A DNA stretch of 64,000 nt from NCBI RefSeq assembly GCF_000298315.2, contig NZ_AEYE02000003.1:248001-312000 (forward strand), read 5' to 3'. The translations under genes and the position numbers were made by a program. The number at the start of each line of letters is the position of its first letter. Within the stretch, counting starts at the first letter, position 1. Shown piece after piece: positions 8,523 through 17,372 of the stretch. The DNA comes from Rhizobium grahamii CCGE 502. Lineage in GTDB: Bacteria > Pseudomonadota > Alphaproteobacteria > Rhizobiales > Rhizobiaceae. A model generated the notes under the pieces. It did not search any database and was not told where the DNA came from. It saw only the letters and a list, made by a program, of their open reading frames with translations.

Positions 8523-9305
8523 ATGGCGAACGAACCTCTCCTCTCGGCCCGCGGTCTGGTCAAGCGCTACGGACGCGTTACCGCACTCGATCATGCCGAT
8601 TTCGATCTGTACCCCGGCGAGATCCTGGCCGTCATCGGCGACAACGGTGCCGGCAAATCGTCGCTCATCAAGGCGATCTCCGGCGCCATCACGCCCGATG
8701 AAGGCGAGATCACGCTGGAGGGCAAGACTGTCAACTTCAAGTCGCCGATGGAAGCGCGCGAAGCCGGCATCGAGACGGTCTACCAGAACCTCGCCTTGTC
8801 GCCGGCGCTGTCGATCGCCGACAACATGTTCCTCGGCCGAGAAATTCGTCGGCCGGGCGTCCTTGGCAGCTGGTTCCGCATGCTCGACCGTCCGGCTATG
8901 GAAAAGCGGGCTCGCGACAAACTGACTGAGCTCGGCCTGATGACCATCCAGAACATCAACCAGGCCGTCGAAACGCTTTCGGGCGGTCAGCGCCAGGGTG
9001 TGGCGGTGGCGCGGGCGGCTGCCTTCGGATCGAAGGTGGTCATCATGGACGAGCCAACGGCGGCTCTTGGCGTCAAGGAAAGCCGCAAGGTGCTGGAACT
9101 CATCCTCGACGTCCGTTCGCGCGGCTTGCCGATCGTGCTGATCTCTCACAACATGCCGCATGTTTTCGAGGTTGCCGACCGCATCCATATCCATCGGCTT
9201 GGACGTCGCCTCACGGTCATCAATCCGAAGGAATATACGATGTCCGACGCCGTCGCCTTCATGACCGGCGCCAAGGCCGCTCCGACCGAACCGGTCGCCG
9301 CATGA
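8523..9305 (+). CDS. frcA: Sugar ABC transporter ATP-binding protein (fructose type)
   Basis: This 260-residue single-cassette ATPase has Walker A GDNGAGKSS, signature LSGGQRQGVAVARA and Walker B VVIMDEPTAALG. Many sugar importers of this class use a double cassette of about 500 residues; a single cassette is characteristic of FrcA. It begins just after the frcC stop and overlaps frcK by four bases (ATGA), as in a tightly coupled operon. Confidence 0.9.
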   Translation: MANEPLLSARGLVKRYGRVTALDHADFDLYPGEILAVIGDNGAGKSSLIKAISGAITPDEGEITLEGKTVNFKSPMEAREAGIETVYQNLALSPALSIADNMFLGREIRRPGVLGSWFRMLDRPAMEKRARDKLTELGLMTIQNINQAVETLSGGQRQGVAVARAAAFGSKVVIMDEPTAALGVKESRKVLELILDVRSRGLPIVLISHNMPHVFEVADRIHIHRLGRRLTVINPKEYTMSDAVAFMTGAKAAPTEPVAA

Positions 9306-9928
9306 GCGTAACGATCGATGAAATCGCCGGCGACGTCATAAGCCGCGCCGGCGATGTAAAGCGCTTCCTGATTGCCATCGCCGGCCCGCCCGGCGCTGGC
9401 AAGTCGACCATGGCGGACAATCTCGCCGACGCCCTCAGAGCTAGAGGAGAGACGGCCGAGGTCCTGCCGATGGACGGCTTCCATATGGACAATGCCATCC
9501 TCATCGAACGTGGCCTGCTTTCCCGGAAGGGTATCCCGGAGACCTTCGATGTCCGCGGCTTCCTCGATATCATCCGCGCCGTGCGTCCGGCCGACCAGGA
9601 AGTGTTGATCCCGGTTTTCGATCGCTCCCGCGAACTTGCCATCGCCTCGGCGCGCGTCGTCTCGCCGGAACATCGGTTTATCATCGTCGAAGGTAATTAC
9701 CTGCTTTTCAGCCAGGGCAAGTGGGCGGAGCTCGAGGGCATTTTCGACTACTCGGTCATGCTTGCGCCGCCGATCGAGGTGCTCGAGGAACGGCTGTGGG
9801 AGCGTTGGCGCGGCTACAAGCTCAGCGAAGAGGAAGCGAGCGCCAAGGTTTATGGCAACGATCTCCCGAATGGCCGGCTGATCCTCGGCAACCGCCGTAG
9901 GGCGGACGTCACGCTTGACGTAGCGTAA
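9302..9928 (+). CDS. frcK: Nucleoside/pantothenate-kinase-like P-loop kinase of the frc operon
   Basis: The start overlaps the frcA stop in ATGA. The 208-residue product has a P-loop IAGPPGAGKSTMADNLADAL (about 26-45), a substrate region LPMDGFHMDNAIL, and the lid-like IVEGNYLLFSQGKW. This is the uridine kinase/pantothenate kinase fold (PRK family). In S. meliloti the last gene of the frc operon, frcK, encodes a kinase of this kind; its substrate is not established, and a sugar kinase role for imported fructose or ribose is inferred from the operon. Confidence 0.85.
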   Translation: MSVTIDEIAGDVISRAGDVKRFLIAIAGPPGAGKSTMADNLADALRARGETAEVLPMDGFHMDNAILIERGLLSRKGIPETFDVRGFLDIIRAVRPADQEVLIPVFDRSRELAIASARVVSPEHRFIIVEGNYLLFSQGKWAELEGIFDYSVMLAPPIEVLEERLWERWRGYKLSEEEASAKVYGNDLPNGRLILGNRRRADVTLDVA

Positions 9929-10042
9929 TCAGCCTCCTGCCGGGCTCAAGCAGCCTTGCGGCAATAGATGGAATCGTTGCACGCTCACCTACATGCAACT
10001 TCCGCTTCGTGCGCGGAACGCCTGGACATGGAGGGATAGCGC

Positions 10043-10393
10043 ATGAGCTTCATCGAAGCAGTCTCGTCAGTCTTCTCTAAATATGCCGTTTTCAGCGGTC
10101 GCGCCGGGCGACCGGAATTTTGGTGGTTTGCGCTCTTCAACGTTATCGCATCGCTGATCCTGGCCGTCGTCGACTATCTTCTCTTCGGTCACGAGATCCT
10201 TGGCGCAATCTACGGTCTTGCCGTCCTGCTTCCCGGCCTAGGCGTGGCGATCCGCCGCCTTCATGATGTCGGCCGCTCCGGCTGGTGGATCCTCGTCGGC
10301 ATCATTCCGCTGGTAGGCTGGATCGTTCTGCTCGTCTGGTATCTCAGCCCCGGCACATCAGGCGTCAACGAATACGGTTCACCATCTGCTTGA
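10043..10393 (+). CDS. DUF805 inner-membrane protein
   Basis: A GGAGGGA Shine-Dalgarno (10030-10036) precedes ATG 10043. The 116-residue protein has the DUF805 pattern: [17 protein letters not shown] before the first membrane segment, three to four hydrophobic segments, and the [12 protein letters not shown] motif before the last two. The function of the family is unknown. It stands alone, 114 bases after frcK and 91 before pyrC. Confidence 0.85.
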   Translation: MSFIEAVSSVFSKYAVFSGRAGRPEFWWFALFNVIASLILAVVDYLLFGHEILGAIYGLAVLLPGLGVAIRRLHDVGRSGWWILVGIIPLVGWIVLLVWYLSPGTSGVNEYGSPSA

Positions 10394-10484
10394 AAGAGCC
10401 GCGGGCAAAATGTTTGCCATGCCCCGCTTCGGGGTGATAATGCGCAGGGCTGAACGTTGTCAGCAGCTCGCGGAGTTTCAGCGC

Positions 10485-11525
10485 ATGCAATCGATCACCA
10501 TCCGTCGCCCCGATGATTGGCATCTTCACCTGCGTGATGGAGCCATGTTGGAAGGTGTGATTGGCGATACCAGCCGCGACTTCGCCCGCGCAATCATCAT
10601 GCCGAACCTCGTGCCGCCGGTGGTCACCACCGCGGATGCTGAAGCCTATCGCGCTCGCATCATCGCGGCGCTGCCGAAGGGCGACAAGTTCCAGCCGCTG
10701 ATGACGCTCTACCTGACGGAGCATACCAATCCCGATGACGTCGAAGCCGGCAAGACAAGCGGGCTCATCACCGCGGTCAAGCTCTACCCGGCTGGTGCGA
10801 CGACCAACTCGCATGGCGGCGTGCGCGATATCGAAAAGGCGATACCGGTGCTGGAGCGGATGGCGAAGATCGGCCTTCCGCTTTGCGTTCACGGCGAGGT
10901 GACGACGCCTGAGGTTGACATCTTCGATCGCGAAGCGGTGTTCATTGAAACCGTGCTCGATCCTCTGCGCAAGCGGTTGCCCGAACTCAAGGTCACGATG
11001 GAGCACGTGACCACCAAGGACGGCATCGACTACATCAAGTCTGCGAAGGCCAATCTTGCAGGGTCGATCACGACGCATCACCTGATCATCAACCGCAATG
11101 CCATCCTGGTCGGCGGCATCCGTCCGCATTACTATTGCCTGCCGGTCGCCAAGCGCGAAAATCACCGGCTTGCGTTGCGTGCCGCCGCAACGAGCGGCGA
11201 TCCGCGCTTCTTCCTTGGCACGGATTCAGCCCCGCATGTCGATCCCCTGAAGGAATGCGCCTGCGGCTGCGCCGGCATCTACACCTCGATCAACACGATG
11301 AGCTGCCTTGCACATGTCTTCGAACAGGAAAGCGCTCTCGACAAGCTCGAGGCCTTTGCGTCGCTGAACGGACCCGCCTGGTATGGGCTGCCGGTGAACG
11401 AGGAAAGAATAACGCTGGTCAAGCGTAAAGAGACCGTCAATTTTCCAGGTAAAGTCGAAACCGGCGCGGGCCTCGTTACGGTCTTCGATCCAATGTTCCC
11501 GCTCCATTGGGACGTTGAGCGGTAG
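10485..11525 (+). CDS. pyrC: Dihydroorotase (class II)
   Basis: PyrC closes N-carbamoyl-L-aspartate to dihydroorotate in pyrimidine synthesis. The start at 10485 is chosen because [19 protein letters not shown] aligns with the usual PyrC N-terminus; the frame is open back to 10410. The HLHLRDG metal-binding motif (about residues 13-19), the carbamylated-Lys region [18 protein letters not shown] and TDSAPH are all present. Length 346 matches the E. coli-type enzyme. pyrE lies separately at 16593. Confidence 0.93.
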   Translation: MQSITIRRPDDWHLHLRDGAMLEGVIGDTSRDFARAIIMPNLVPPVVTTADAEAYRARIIAALPKGDKFQPLMTLYLTEHTNPDDVEAGKTSGLITAVKLYPAGATTNSHGGVRDIEKAIPVLERMAKIGLPLCVHGEVTTPEVDIFDREAVFIETVLDPLRKRLPELKVTMEHVTTKDGIDYIKSAKANLAGSITTHHLIINRNAILVGGIRPHYYCLPVAKRENHRLALRAAATSGDPRFFLGTDSAPHVDPLKECACGCAGIYTSINTMSCLAHVFEQESALDKLEAFASLNGPAWYGLPVNEERITLVKRKETVNFPGKVETGAGLVTVFDPMFPLHWDVER

Positions 11526-11707
11526 GATTTGCTGGCATCACGCAATTTTTACTGCTGCTGTTCTTTGGGGAGGCGGCGGCAATGTTCTGTCAGCGCCTTA
11601 TTGTTGATTTAAATGCATGAATTTTTAACGAAATGGGTAAGACATTCCTCATAGCAGACCCGTAGGCTTCGCACGAATGAGGGGCGCGGCAGCCGTCGCG
11701 ATAAAGC

Positions 11708-12887
11708 ATGACGCTTGATTACAATTCCCTTTTGATGGCGCTTGCAGTCTCGGCCACGTGTCTTGCTGTCACGCTGCTCGGGAGTTGGTTTGCGCGCCGG
11801 ACCGAGACTTTTCTCTTAACCTGTACCTTCGGTCTTGTTCTGATCGTCAGCGGCATTGTCGCCTATGGTCTTTATGTCGACGATCCCAAGATGGGCTTTG
11901 CCGTCGTTGCCTTCGTGTTGTTCCATGCCGGCTTTGCCGCTGTTTGGGGTGCCGGCTATCAATTCCGAACTGGCAAGCTGCCGCGCATTGCCATCATTTC
12001 CTGCGCTCTCGCCGCGATGCTCATCTCGATCCCGCCGTTGCTGCTTGGATTGGACGGGCTGGCCTTCATCGCGGATAACCTCGCGATTGCCGCATTGCTT
12101 TTTGCCACGGCCCATCAGTACTGGCGGGCGCGCGCGGAGGCCCCGGCGCCTTTGACAGGAATTACCGGCCTCTATGCCCTGACGGCGATCTCCTTTGTGC
12201 TTTGCGCCGCCGTTCTGATTGCCGATGGAAAGATGGTCCTCGGGGTTGCGCCCAGCAATTGGGGCCGAGGATCTAAGCCTTGCGATCTGCATCGCCAGCA
12301 TGACCGGTATCGGCGCGCTGTCGCTGGCGCTTCATCAGTGGCGGCTCGCCGCTCGCCATCGCCTGGATGCCATGACGGATCCGCTGACGGGACTTGTGAA
12401 CCGCCGGGCTCTTTTCGATCGCTATGGACAGGGCACGATGGGGCCGGCGACCGCAGTGCTGGTGTTCGATCTCGATCACTTCAAATTGATCAACGATACG
12501 TTCGGACATGCCGGCGGCGACCGCGTGCTGAAGGTCTTTGCCGGCGAGCTCGCGGCGAATTGCCGGGCCGGCGATATCGCTGCCCGTTTGGGTGGCGAGG
12601 AGTTTGCGCTGGTTTTGAAAGAGATGGCGCCGGGCCGCGCCGAAATGGTGGCCGAGCGTATCCGCAAAGCATTCGCCGCCCGGGAGATCTATCTTGAGGA
12701 CGAAACCCTTAAATGCACGGTCAGTGTCGGCGTCGCGCCGGGGCGATCAATGCCAATGGATTTCGACGCCATGCTGAGTGCCGCCGACAAGGCGCTCTAC
12801 GTAGCCAAGCGTGCGGGTCGTAACCGGATTGAGCTTGCAAGCCGTCTCCATTCCGTACCGGCCGGAGCCATTCGCACCGGCTCTTGA
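11708..12887 (+). pseudogene. Membrane-anchored GGDEF diguanylate cyclase, split by a one-base frameshift
   Basis: From 11708 about 185 residues encode five or six membrane segments. The reading then shifts frame inside GGGG at 12261-12264; dropping one G joins APSNW to AEDLSLAICIASMTGIG and continues to 12887. The C-terminal part is a complete GGDEF domain: DPLTGLVNRRALFD, FDLDHFKLINDTFGHAGGDRVL, the inhibitory RxxD site (RAGD) and the active loop GGEEF. The intact protein would make cyclic di-GMP in response to a signal sensed in the membrane. The break sits in a four-base homopolymer, so a sequencing error is as likely as a real inactivating mutation. Confidence 0.8.
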
Positions 12888-13076
12888 TCGGAAGCATCGG
12901 CTCGCCTATTGTCGCGGTCGGCCGGATGCGGCCAGCCGCCCCGCGGCGCGAAAGCGCGATGGTGAATGCATCCAGATACCTCCTTCACATCCCTTGCCGT
13001 TTGGCGATCGATGGCGAACGGGTCAGCAGACGCGGGCACTGATCATCCTGTTTGCCGCCAACGGAAGGAATGAATC

Positions 13077-13613
13077 ATGCGCGATTTTCGCGACGCCAAA
13101 CTCATGGCGAAAGCGTTGCGGCAAGCAATGGCCGCCCGCAACATAGACCTCACGCACAGCGAAACTCTGGAGATCGTTGCTCGCCAATTCGGCTTCGATC
13201 AATGGAATATCCTATCGGCTAAGCTTGACGAGCGGGAAGCGACGCCGCCGGCCATTGCTATCCAGCCACCAATCCCGATCTTTCGCATCTTCGACGTCGA
13301 CAAGACGAAGGAGTTCTATTGCGGCTTCCTCGGCTTCGCTCTCGATTGGGAGCACCGCTTCGGCGATCACTTCCCGCTCTACTGCCAGGTATCGAGAAGC
13401 GGCATGATCTTGCACCTCAGCGAGCATTCCGGCGATGCCAGCCCCGGCGCCCGCGCCTTCATTCCCGTCACCGGCGTTCGCGCCTTTCAGGCTGAACTTG
13501 CGGCCAAGAACTATCGCTATATGAAGCCCGGTTTGCACGAAGCACCGTGGGGCCTGGAAATGGAGGTCATTGATCCCTTCAATAACCGGCTAACATTCTG
13601 CGAGCGGACGTAA
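13077..13613 (+). CDS. VOC/glyoxalase-superfamily protein with N-terminal glyoxalase-related domain
   Basis: GGAAGGAA (13065-13072) precedes ATG 13077. The 178-residue protein begins with a roughly 55-residue helical module (LMAKALRQAMAARNIDLTHSETLEIVARQFGFDQWNILSAKL, split here over residues 9-50) that often precedes bleomycin-resistance-like VOC domains. The VOC fold follows (about 60-178), ending WGLEMEVIDPFNNRLTF. Substrate unknown; relatives bind bleomycin or are simply called glyoxalases. Confidence 0.8.
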   Translation: MRDFRDAKLMAKALRQAMAARNIDLTHSETLEIVARQFGFDQWNILSAKLDEREATPPAIAIQPPIPIFRIFDVDKTKEFYCGFLGFALDWEHRFGDHFPLYCQVSRSGMILHLSEHSGDASPGARAFIPVTGVRAFQAELAAKNYRYMKPGLHEAPWGLEMEVIDPFNNRLTFCERT

Positions 13614-13644
13614 CGCTCGCAGGATGGGAAGATCGCCCACGCCT

Positions 13645-14151
13645 TCATATCAGCATGAGGGCCCGCACGAAGGCGATCGAGGCGAGCAGCGAGGCGATCG
13701 TCCTCACATGGTTCCACCACGTCCAGTCCTTGAGATAGCTGGTCCAGAGAGCAGTCGCCTCGCCGCCGCTGCCGCTCACCTTTGCCAAGGCGTCATTCAT
13801 CGGCACGTTGAAGACGATCGTCGAGAGGAACGATGCAAGCAGATAGAGCGCTGCGCCGGAGAGCATCCAAACGCTGAGGCCACCACGCCAATGGACGAAC
13901 GCGAAGGCGGCGATCACGAGACAGAGGGCCGCCGTCGGCACGAACAGCAGCATGAAGGGCGAGCGCACGATCGTCAGGTTGATGGAGTTCATCGCCGCGA
14001 TGCCCTGCTCGGGAGGAATGCGGGCAAACGACGTCATGATGAAGGTCGAGAAGGCAAAGAAGATACCCGCGACGAGGCCGCTGCCGATCGCAGCGGCCGT
14101 CAGAACGATACCGAGAACACCTGCCACTGTCATACCCTCCATGTGCCACAT
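13645..14151 (-). CDS. DUF1772 (anthrone-oxygenase-like) membrane protein
   Basis: The 168-residue product has four hydrophobic segments and the DUF1772 pattern: AGIFFAFSTFIMTSFARIPPEQGIAAMNSIN near the N-terminus (split here, residues 28-60), FNVPMNDALA, and WTWWNHVRTIASLLA near the end. ATG codons also occur at 14142 and 14133; none has a well-spaced Shine-Dalgarno, so the start is uncertain. The N-terminus overlaps the truncated NmrA-like frame at 14130-14336, so the two are probably cotranscribed and controlled by the divergent TetR protein. Confidence 0.78.
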   Translation of the reverse strand: MWHMEGMTVAGVLGIVLTAAAIGSGLVAGIFFAFSTFIMTSFARIPPEQGIAAMNSINLTIVRSPFMLLFVPTAALCLVIAAFAFVHWRGGLSVWMLSGAALYLLASFLSTIVFNVPMNDALAKVSGSGGEATALWTSYLKDWTWWNHVRTIASLLASIAFVRALMLI

Positions 14152-14336
14152 GCCGCGGCATCTCTGGCATAAACACCGAAATCCCTGGCAGGGCGGCCTA
14201 GAATATCCGCGACTCCACTCGCAACCTGCGAATTTCTGCCGTCGAGCACCTGCGTGAAGAGCTCCTCGAGCAGGTCGATGATGTCTTTCGGCAGCCCCGC
14301 GGCGCCGCCGATGAGAATGATTTCGGAATCTTGCAT
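14130..14336 (-). pseudogene. Truncated NmrA/SDR-type NAD(P)-binding oxidoreductase (fused N-terminal tip and C-terminal tail)
   Basis: ATG 14336 with GGAGGAG at 14344-14350 opens a frame of only 68 residues. The first part, MQDSEIILIGGAAG, resembles the Rossmann start of an NmrA-type protein. From GLPKDIIDLLEELFTQVLDG onward it matches the family C-terminus, including LGRPARDFGVYARDAAA. The whole central nucleotide and quinone binding part (about 200 residues) is missing, as if lost by an in-frame deletion. It cannot be an active reductase. It sits directly opposite the TetR gene, with operators in between. Confidence 0.6.
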
Positions 14337-14351
14337 GCTGAACACTCCTCC

Positions 14352-14410
14352 GATCAAAATGAGAGAAAGTCTCTCATTTGCAAAATGAGATAAGCTCTCT
14401 TATTTTGATC
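14352..14410. promoter_or_regulatory. Double TetR operator nested in a 59-bp palindrome
   Basis: Two 19-base palindromes lie 26 bases centre to centre: ATGAGAGAAAGTCTCTCAT (14359-14377, perfect 8-base arms) and ATGAGATAAGCTCTCTTAT (14385-14403). The outer ends GATCAAAAT and ATTTTGATC also pair, so the whole stretch is one large inverted repeat. It lies exactly between the divergent TetR gene and the NmrA remnant, the expected place for autoregulated TetR control. Confidence 0.8.
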
Positions 14411-14434
14411 GTCAAGTGAAAAGTGGAGAGCGGA

Positions 14435-15085
14435 ATGGGCGACGAGGTTGCTGTCAGGCGCAGACGACAGCCGGAACAGACCGGCCAGCCACGCCGCATC
14501 CCGCAGCAGAGGCGAGGCCGGGAGCGCTTCGAGAAGATTTTGTCGGTGGCGCTCGAACTGATCGAGAAGAACGGCAGCGACGCGCTGAAAATGAGCGAGA
14601 TCGTTGAGAAAGCCGAACTATCGTTCGGGGCGCTCTACCAGTATTTCCCCGACAAGAGTTCGATCATTCGCACGCTTGCTGAGCGCTTCAACGAGCAGGG
14701 CAGGGCTTGCGTCGAGGCTGAGCTTGCAACAGTGGCGGACGCGGAAACGCTCCGCCAGGCTCTCTGCAACATCGCCGACCAGTACTACGCCTTTTTCCGG
14801 CAGGAGCCGGTGATGCGAGACATTTGGATAGCCACCCAGGCCGATCGGCTGCTGCAGCAGGTCGATGCCGAGGACATGGAGTTTCATGCCCAGGCATTGT
14901 TTTCCGTGCTTGCAAAGCTGGCGCCGGAGCGGAGCAGGAGCGAGCTGATCGCCGTTGCCAGACTGACGATGCAGCTTCTCGCCGCCGCCGTCCGCTACGC
15001 GATTTCGCTGGATGATGCCGAGGGACAGGCCGCGATTACCCTTTACCAACGAATGTTGCCTGCCGATATCGCGCGATTGTCATAG
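14435..15085 (+). CDS. TetR/AcrR-family transcriptional regulator
   Basis: The start is ATG 14435, with GGAGAG just upstream; an in-frame GTG at 14423 is possible. The 216-residue product has the TetR DNA-binding domain (about 30-80; MSEIVEKAELSFGALYQYFPDKSSI) and an all-helical ligand domain. An Arg-rich N-terminal arm (RRRRQPEQTGQPRRIPQQRR) precedes the HTH, a feature that often adds DNA contacts. It probably binds the paired palindromes at 14352-14410 and represses itself and the divergent NmrA remnant/DUF1772 unit. Confidence 0.88.
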   Translation: MGDEVAVRRRRQPEQTGQPRRIPQQRRGRERFEKILSVALELIEKNGSDALKMSEIVEKAELSFGALYQYFPDKSSIIRTLAERFNEQGRACVEAELATVADAETLRQALCNIADQYYAFFRQEPVMRDIWIATQADRLLQQVDAEDMEFHAQALFSVLAKLAPERSRSELIAVARLTMQLLAAAVRYAISLDDAEGQAAITLYQRMLPADIARLS

Positions 15086-15101
15086 TCGCTGACGCAATCG
15101 G

Positions 15102-16373
15102 CTAAGCCGGCAGGAAACTGCGCGCTGTGAAGTAGCCCATGCCTCCGAGCACCACCGCCACCGCCGACGCTTCACCGAGCGCCATCGCGTATTCCCGGCG
15201 TCCGGCCGTGAAGGCCAGCACAACCTTCGTGATAGTATTGACCGCGACGGCGATCAGGATGACATCGGCCGCTGTCGTCACATCGATGGTCGAGCCGACG
15301 AGGCGTGCCGTGGAAAGCGTGATGGCATCGACATCGACGAGGCCGGAGATTGCCGCCACGACGAAGAGCGCGGATGCCCCGACGTAGTCGATCGCCATCT
15401 TCGACACGAGGCTGATGATACCGAGCAGCGCCGCGAAGGAGATGACGGTCGTCAGCTCAAAGGGGTTTTTCAGGTCGATCTCCGGCGCCTCGGTGGCAGT
15501 CTGGGAGCGCCACGCTGCAAACAGGCCAGCGGCCACAAAACCGATGATCGCCGGGACGAGCGCCGAGGCGAGCGGTACCAGCATGGTGAAGGAGAGCGCA
15601 CTGGCGATGACAAGAACGCGAGCGTAGGAGAGGGCGCCAGCAATGCCGGCGCCGGCCGCAAGATGCCGCGCACCTTCAGGTGCCTCCGCTGAATAGCGGG
15701 CGAAGGACAGCGTCAAGGCCGTCGACGAGACAAGCCCGCCTGCCGCCCCGGCGAGCAGAACGCCACGACCGCTGCCCATCAATCGGATCGCGATGTAGCC
15801 GGCAAAGGACAGCGCCGCAATGGTGATCGTCAAGAGCCACAGCGAGTAGGGATTGAGCGCACCCCAGGGGTCAAGCGCTCTATCCGGCAGCAGTGGCAGA
15901 GCAATCACGGTCATCGCGAGCAGCAGCAGGGCGGAACGGAGCTCCACCCAGGTCAACCCTCTGAGAAAGCCGTGCAGGCTGTGGCGTGCTGCGAGAATGA
16001 CCGTCGTTGCGACGGCGCCGGCTGCCGCCGTCACAACGTCGCCGACGGCAGCCAGGACGCCGAGCCCGAATACCACAAGCGCGGCCACGACGGTTGTGAT
16101 GCCGTAATCGTGGTTCTCTTCCGTCTCCTGCCACTTGCCGGCTATGTAAACGAGACCCAACAGCACTGCGATCGTCGCAGGCAGGAACGGACCCGTCATG
16201 GACTGAAGCGTTCCGGCTATTCCGCCGAGAAAGCCGGTGAGGCCGAACGTGCGGATACCCGCGGCCCTGCCTCCAGCACGGATCTCACGCTCCTGCCAGC
16301 CTCGTTCGACGCCGACCAGGAGGCCGATGGCAAGCGCAACGCCGAGGCGCTGGAAAACTTCGATATGGTCCAT
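15102..16373 (-). CDS. MgtC/SapB-family membrane protein with DUF4010 domain
   Basis: The 423-residue, very hydrophobic protein starts with the MgtC signature LGVALAIGLLVGVERGWQ and RTFGLTGFLGGIAG, followed by a C-terminal DUF4010 domain of about 210 residues (VLLAGAAGGLVSSTALTLSF, SALFVVAAISGLVDVDAITLS). About 12-13 membrane segments are evident. MgtC relatives influence magnesium homeostasis or the F-ATPase in pathogens; the role of MgtC-DUF4010 fusions is not established. It converges on the TetR gene with a 16-base gap. Confidence 0.82.
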   Translation of the reverse strand: MDHIEVFQRLGVALAIGLLVGVERGWQEREIRAGGRAAGIRTFGLTGFLGGIAGTLQSMTGPFLPATIAVLLGLVYIAGKWQETEENHDYGITTVVAALVVFGLGVLAAVGDVVTAAAGAVATTVILAARHSLHGFLRGLTWVELRSALLLLAMTVIALPLLPDRALDPWGALNPYSLWLLTITIAALSFAGYIAIRLMGSGRGVLLAGAAGGLVSSTALTLSFARYSAEAPEGARHLAAGAGIAGALSYARVLVIASALSFTMLVPLASALVPAIIGFVAAGLFAAWRSQTATEAPEIDLKNPFELTTVISFAALLGIISLVSKMAIDYVGASALFVVAAISGLVDVDAITLSTARLVGSTIDVTTAADVILIAVAVNTITKVVLAFTAGRREYAMALGEASAVAVVLGGMGYFTARSFLPA

Positions 16374-16592
16374 GACATGACGATATCGCCGCTTTATACG
16401 CGCGCAAGCGCAAATATCTGAAAGAATTGGTGCATTGCGGCCTCAAGGCCTCGAACGCTGCGTGGCTGGAGTGCGGCGCCGGCGAGACCGTTCGATCGTC
16501 AGGACGTTTTCTCGGCATCGAACCGCTGGCCGTTCTGGAAAACTGTCGCGCTTGCTGCTATTGGCCCATAGATTTGACCAAAGGAGAGAGCG

Positions 16593-17282
16593 ATGATCCA
16601 GACGACATTCACCGACCGCGCCGTGATGGCGGAACTCGTGGCGAAGATGCTCTGGGAGATCAAGGCGGTGCACTTCAACGCTGCCCAGCCCTATAAGTTC
16701 GCCTCCGGCATGGCGAGCCCGGTCTATATCGACTGCCGCAAGCTGCTCTCATTCCCGCGCGTCCGCTCGACCGTGATGGATTTTGCCGCCAGCGTCGTGC
16801 TGCGAGAAGCTGGTTTCGAGCAGTTCGATTGCATTGCCGGTGGCGAGACCGCGGGCATCCCATTTGCGGCACTGCTCGCCGATCGCCTCAGCCTGCCGAT
16901 GATCTATGTCCGCAAGCAACCGAAGGGTCACGGCCGCAACGCACAGATCGAAGGCAACATGCCGGAGGGCTCGCGTGTCCTCGTCATCGAGGACCTGACG
17001 ACGGCAGGCGGCAGCATGTTCAAGTTCATCGATGCTGTCAGGGCTGCCGGTGGCGTGGTCGATCATGGTATCGCGCTGTTTTATTACGGCATTTTCGACG
17101 AGGGCGCGCTGCGCTTTGCCGATGGCAAGGTGAAGCTGCACTACATCGCCACCTGGCGCGATGTTCTGGCGGTCGCCAAGGCGCAGAAGCTGTTCGACGA
17201 GAAGACCCTGAACGAAGTCGAGGCGTTCCTCGATGCGCCGCTCGCCTGGTCCGGACGCAACGGCGGCATTTCATCACTTTGA
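16593..17282 (+). CDS. pyrE: Orotate phosphoribosyltransferase
   Basis: PyrE joins orotate to PRPP to give OMP. ATG 16593 has AAGGAGAG at 16580-16587. The 229-residue enzyme shows the PRPP-binding motif [13 protein letters not shown] (about 128-140), the flexible-loop [15 protein letters not shown], and [12 protein letters not shown]. The longer C-terminal tail (about 15 residues beyond the 213-residue E. coli enzyme) is typical of rhizobial PyrE. It is followed after 90 bases by a sugar kinase gene. Confidence 0.92.
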   Translation: MIQTTFTDRAVMAELVAKMLWEIKAVHFNAAQPYKFASGMASPVYIDCRKLLSFPRVRSTVMDFAASVVLREAGFEQFDCIAGGETAGIPFAALLADRLSLPMIYVRKQPKGHGRNAQIEGNMPEGSRVLVIEDLTTAGGSMFKFIDAVRAAGGVVDHGIALFYYGIFDEGALRFADGKVKLHYIATWRDVLAVAKAQKLFDEKTLNEVEAFLDAPLAWSGRNGGISSL

Positions 17283-17372
17283 ATGAAGAATTGCGTCGCG
17301 GCGCTTTGCTTTTGCCACGAAATTATCTAATCGATTTGAACATCGATGGATCGTAATGCTTGGGAGGCCGGA

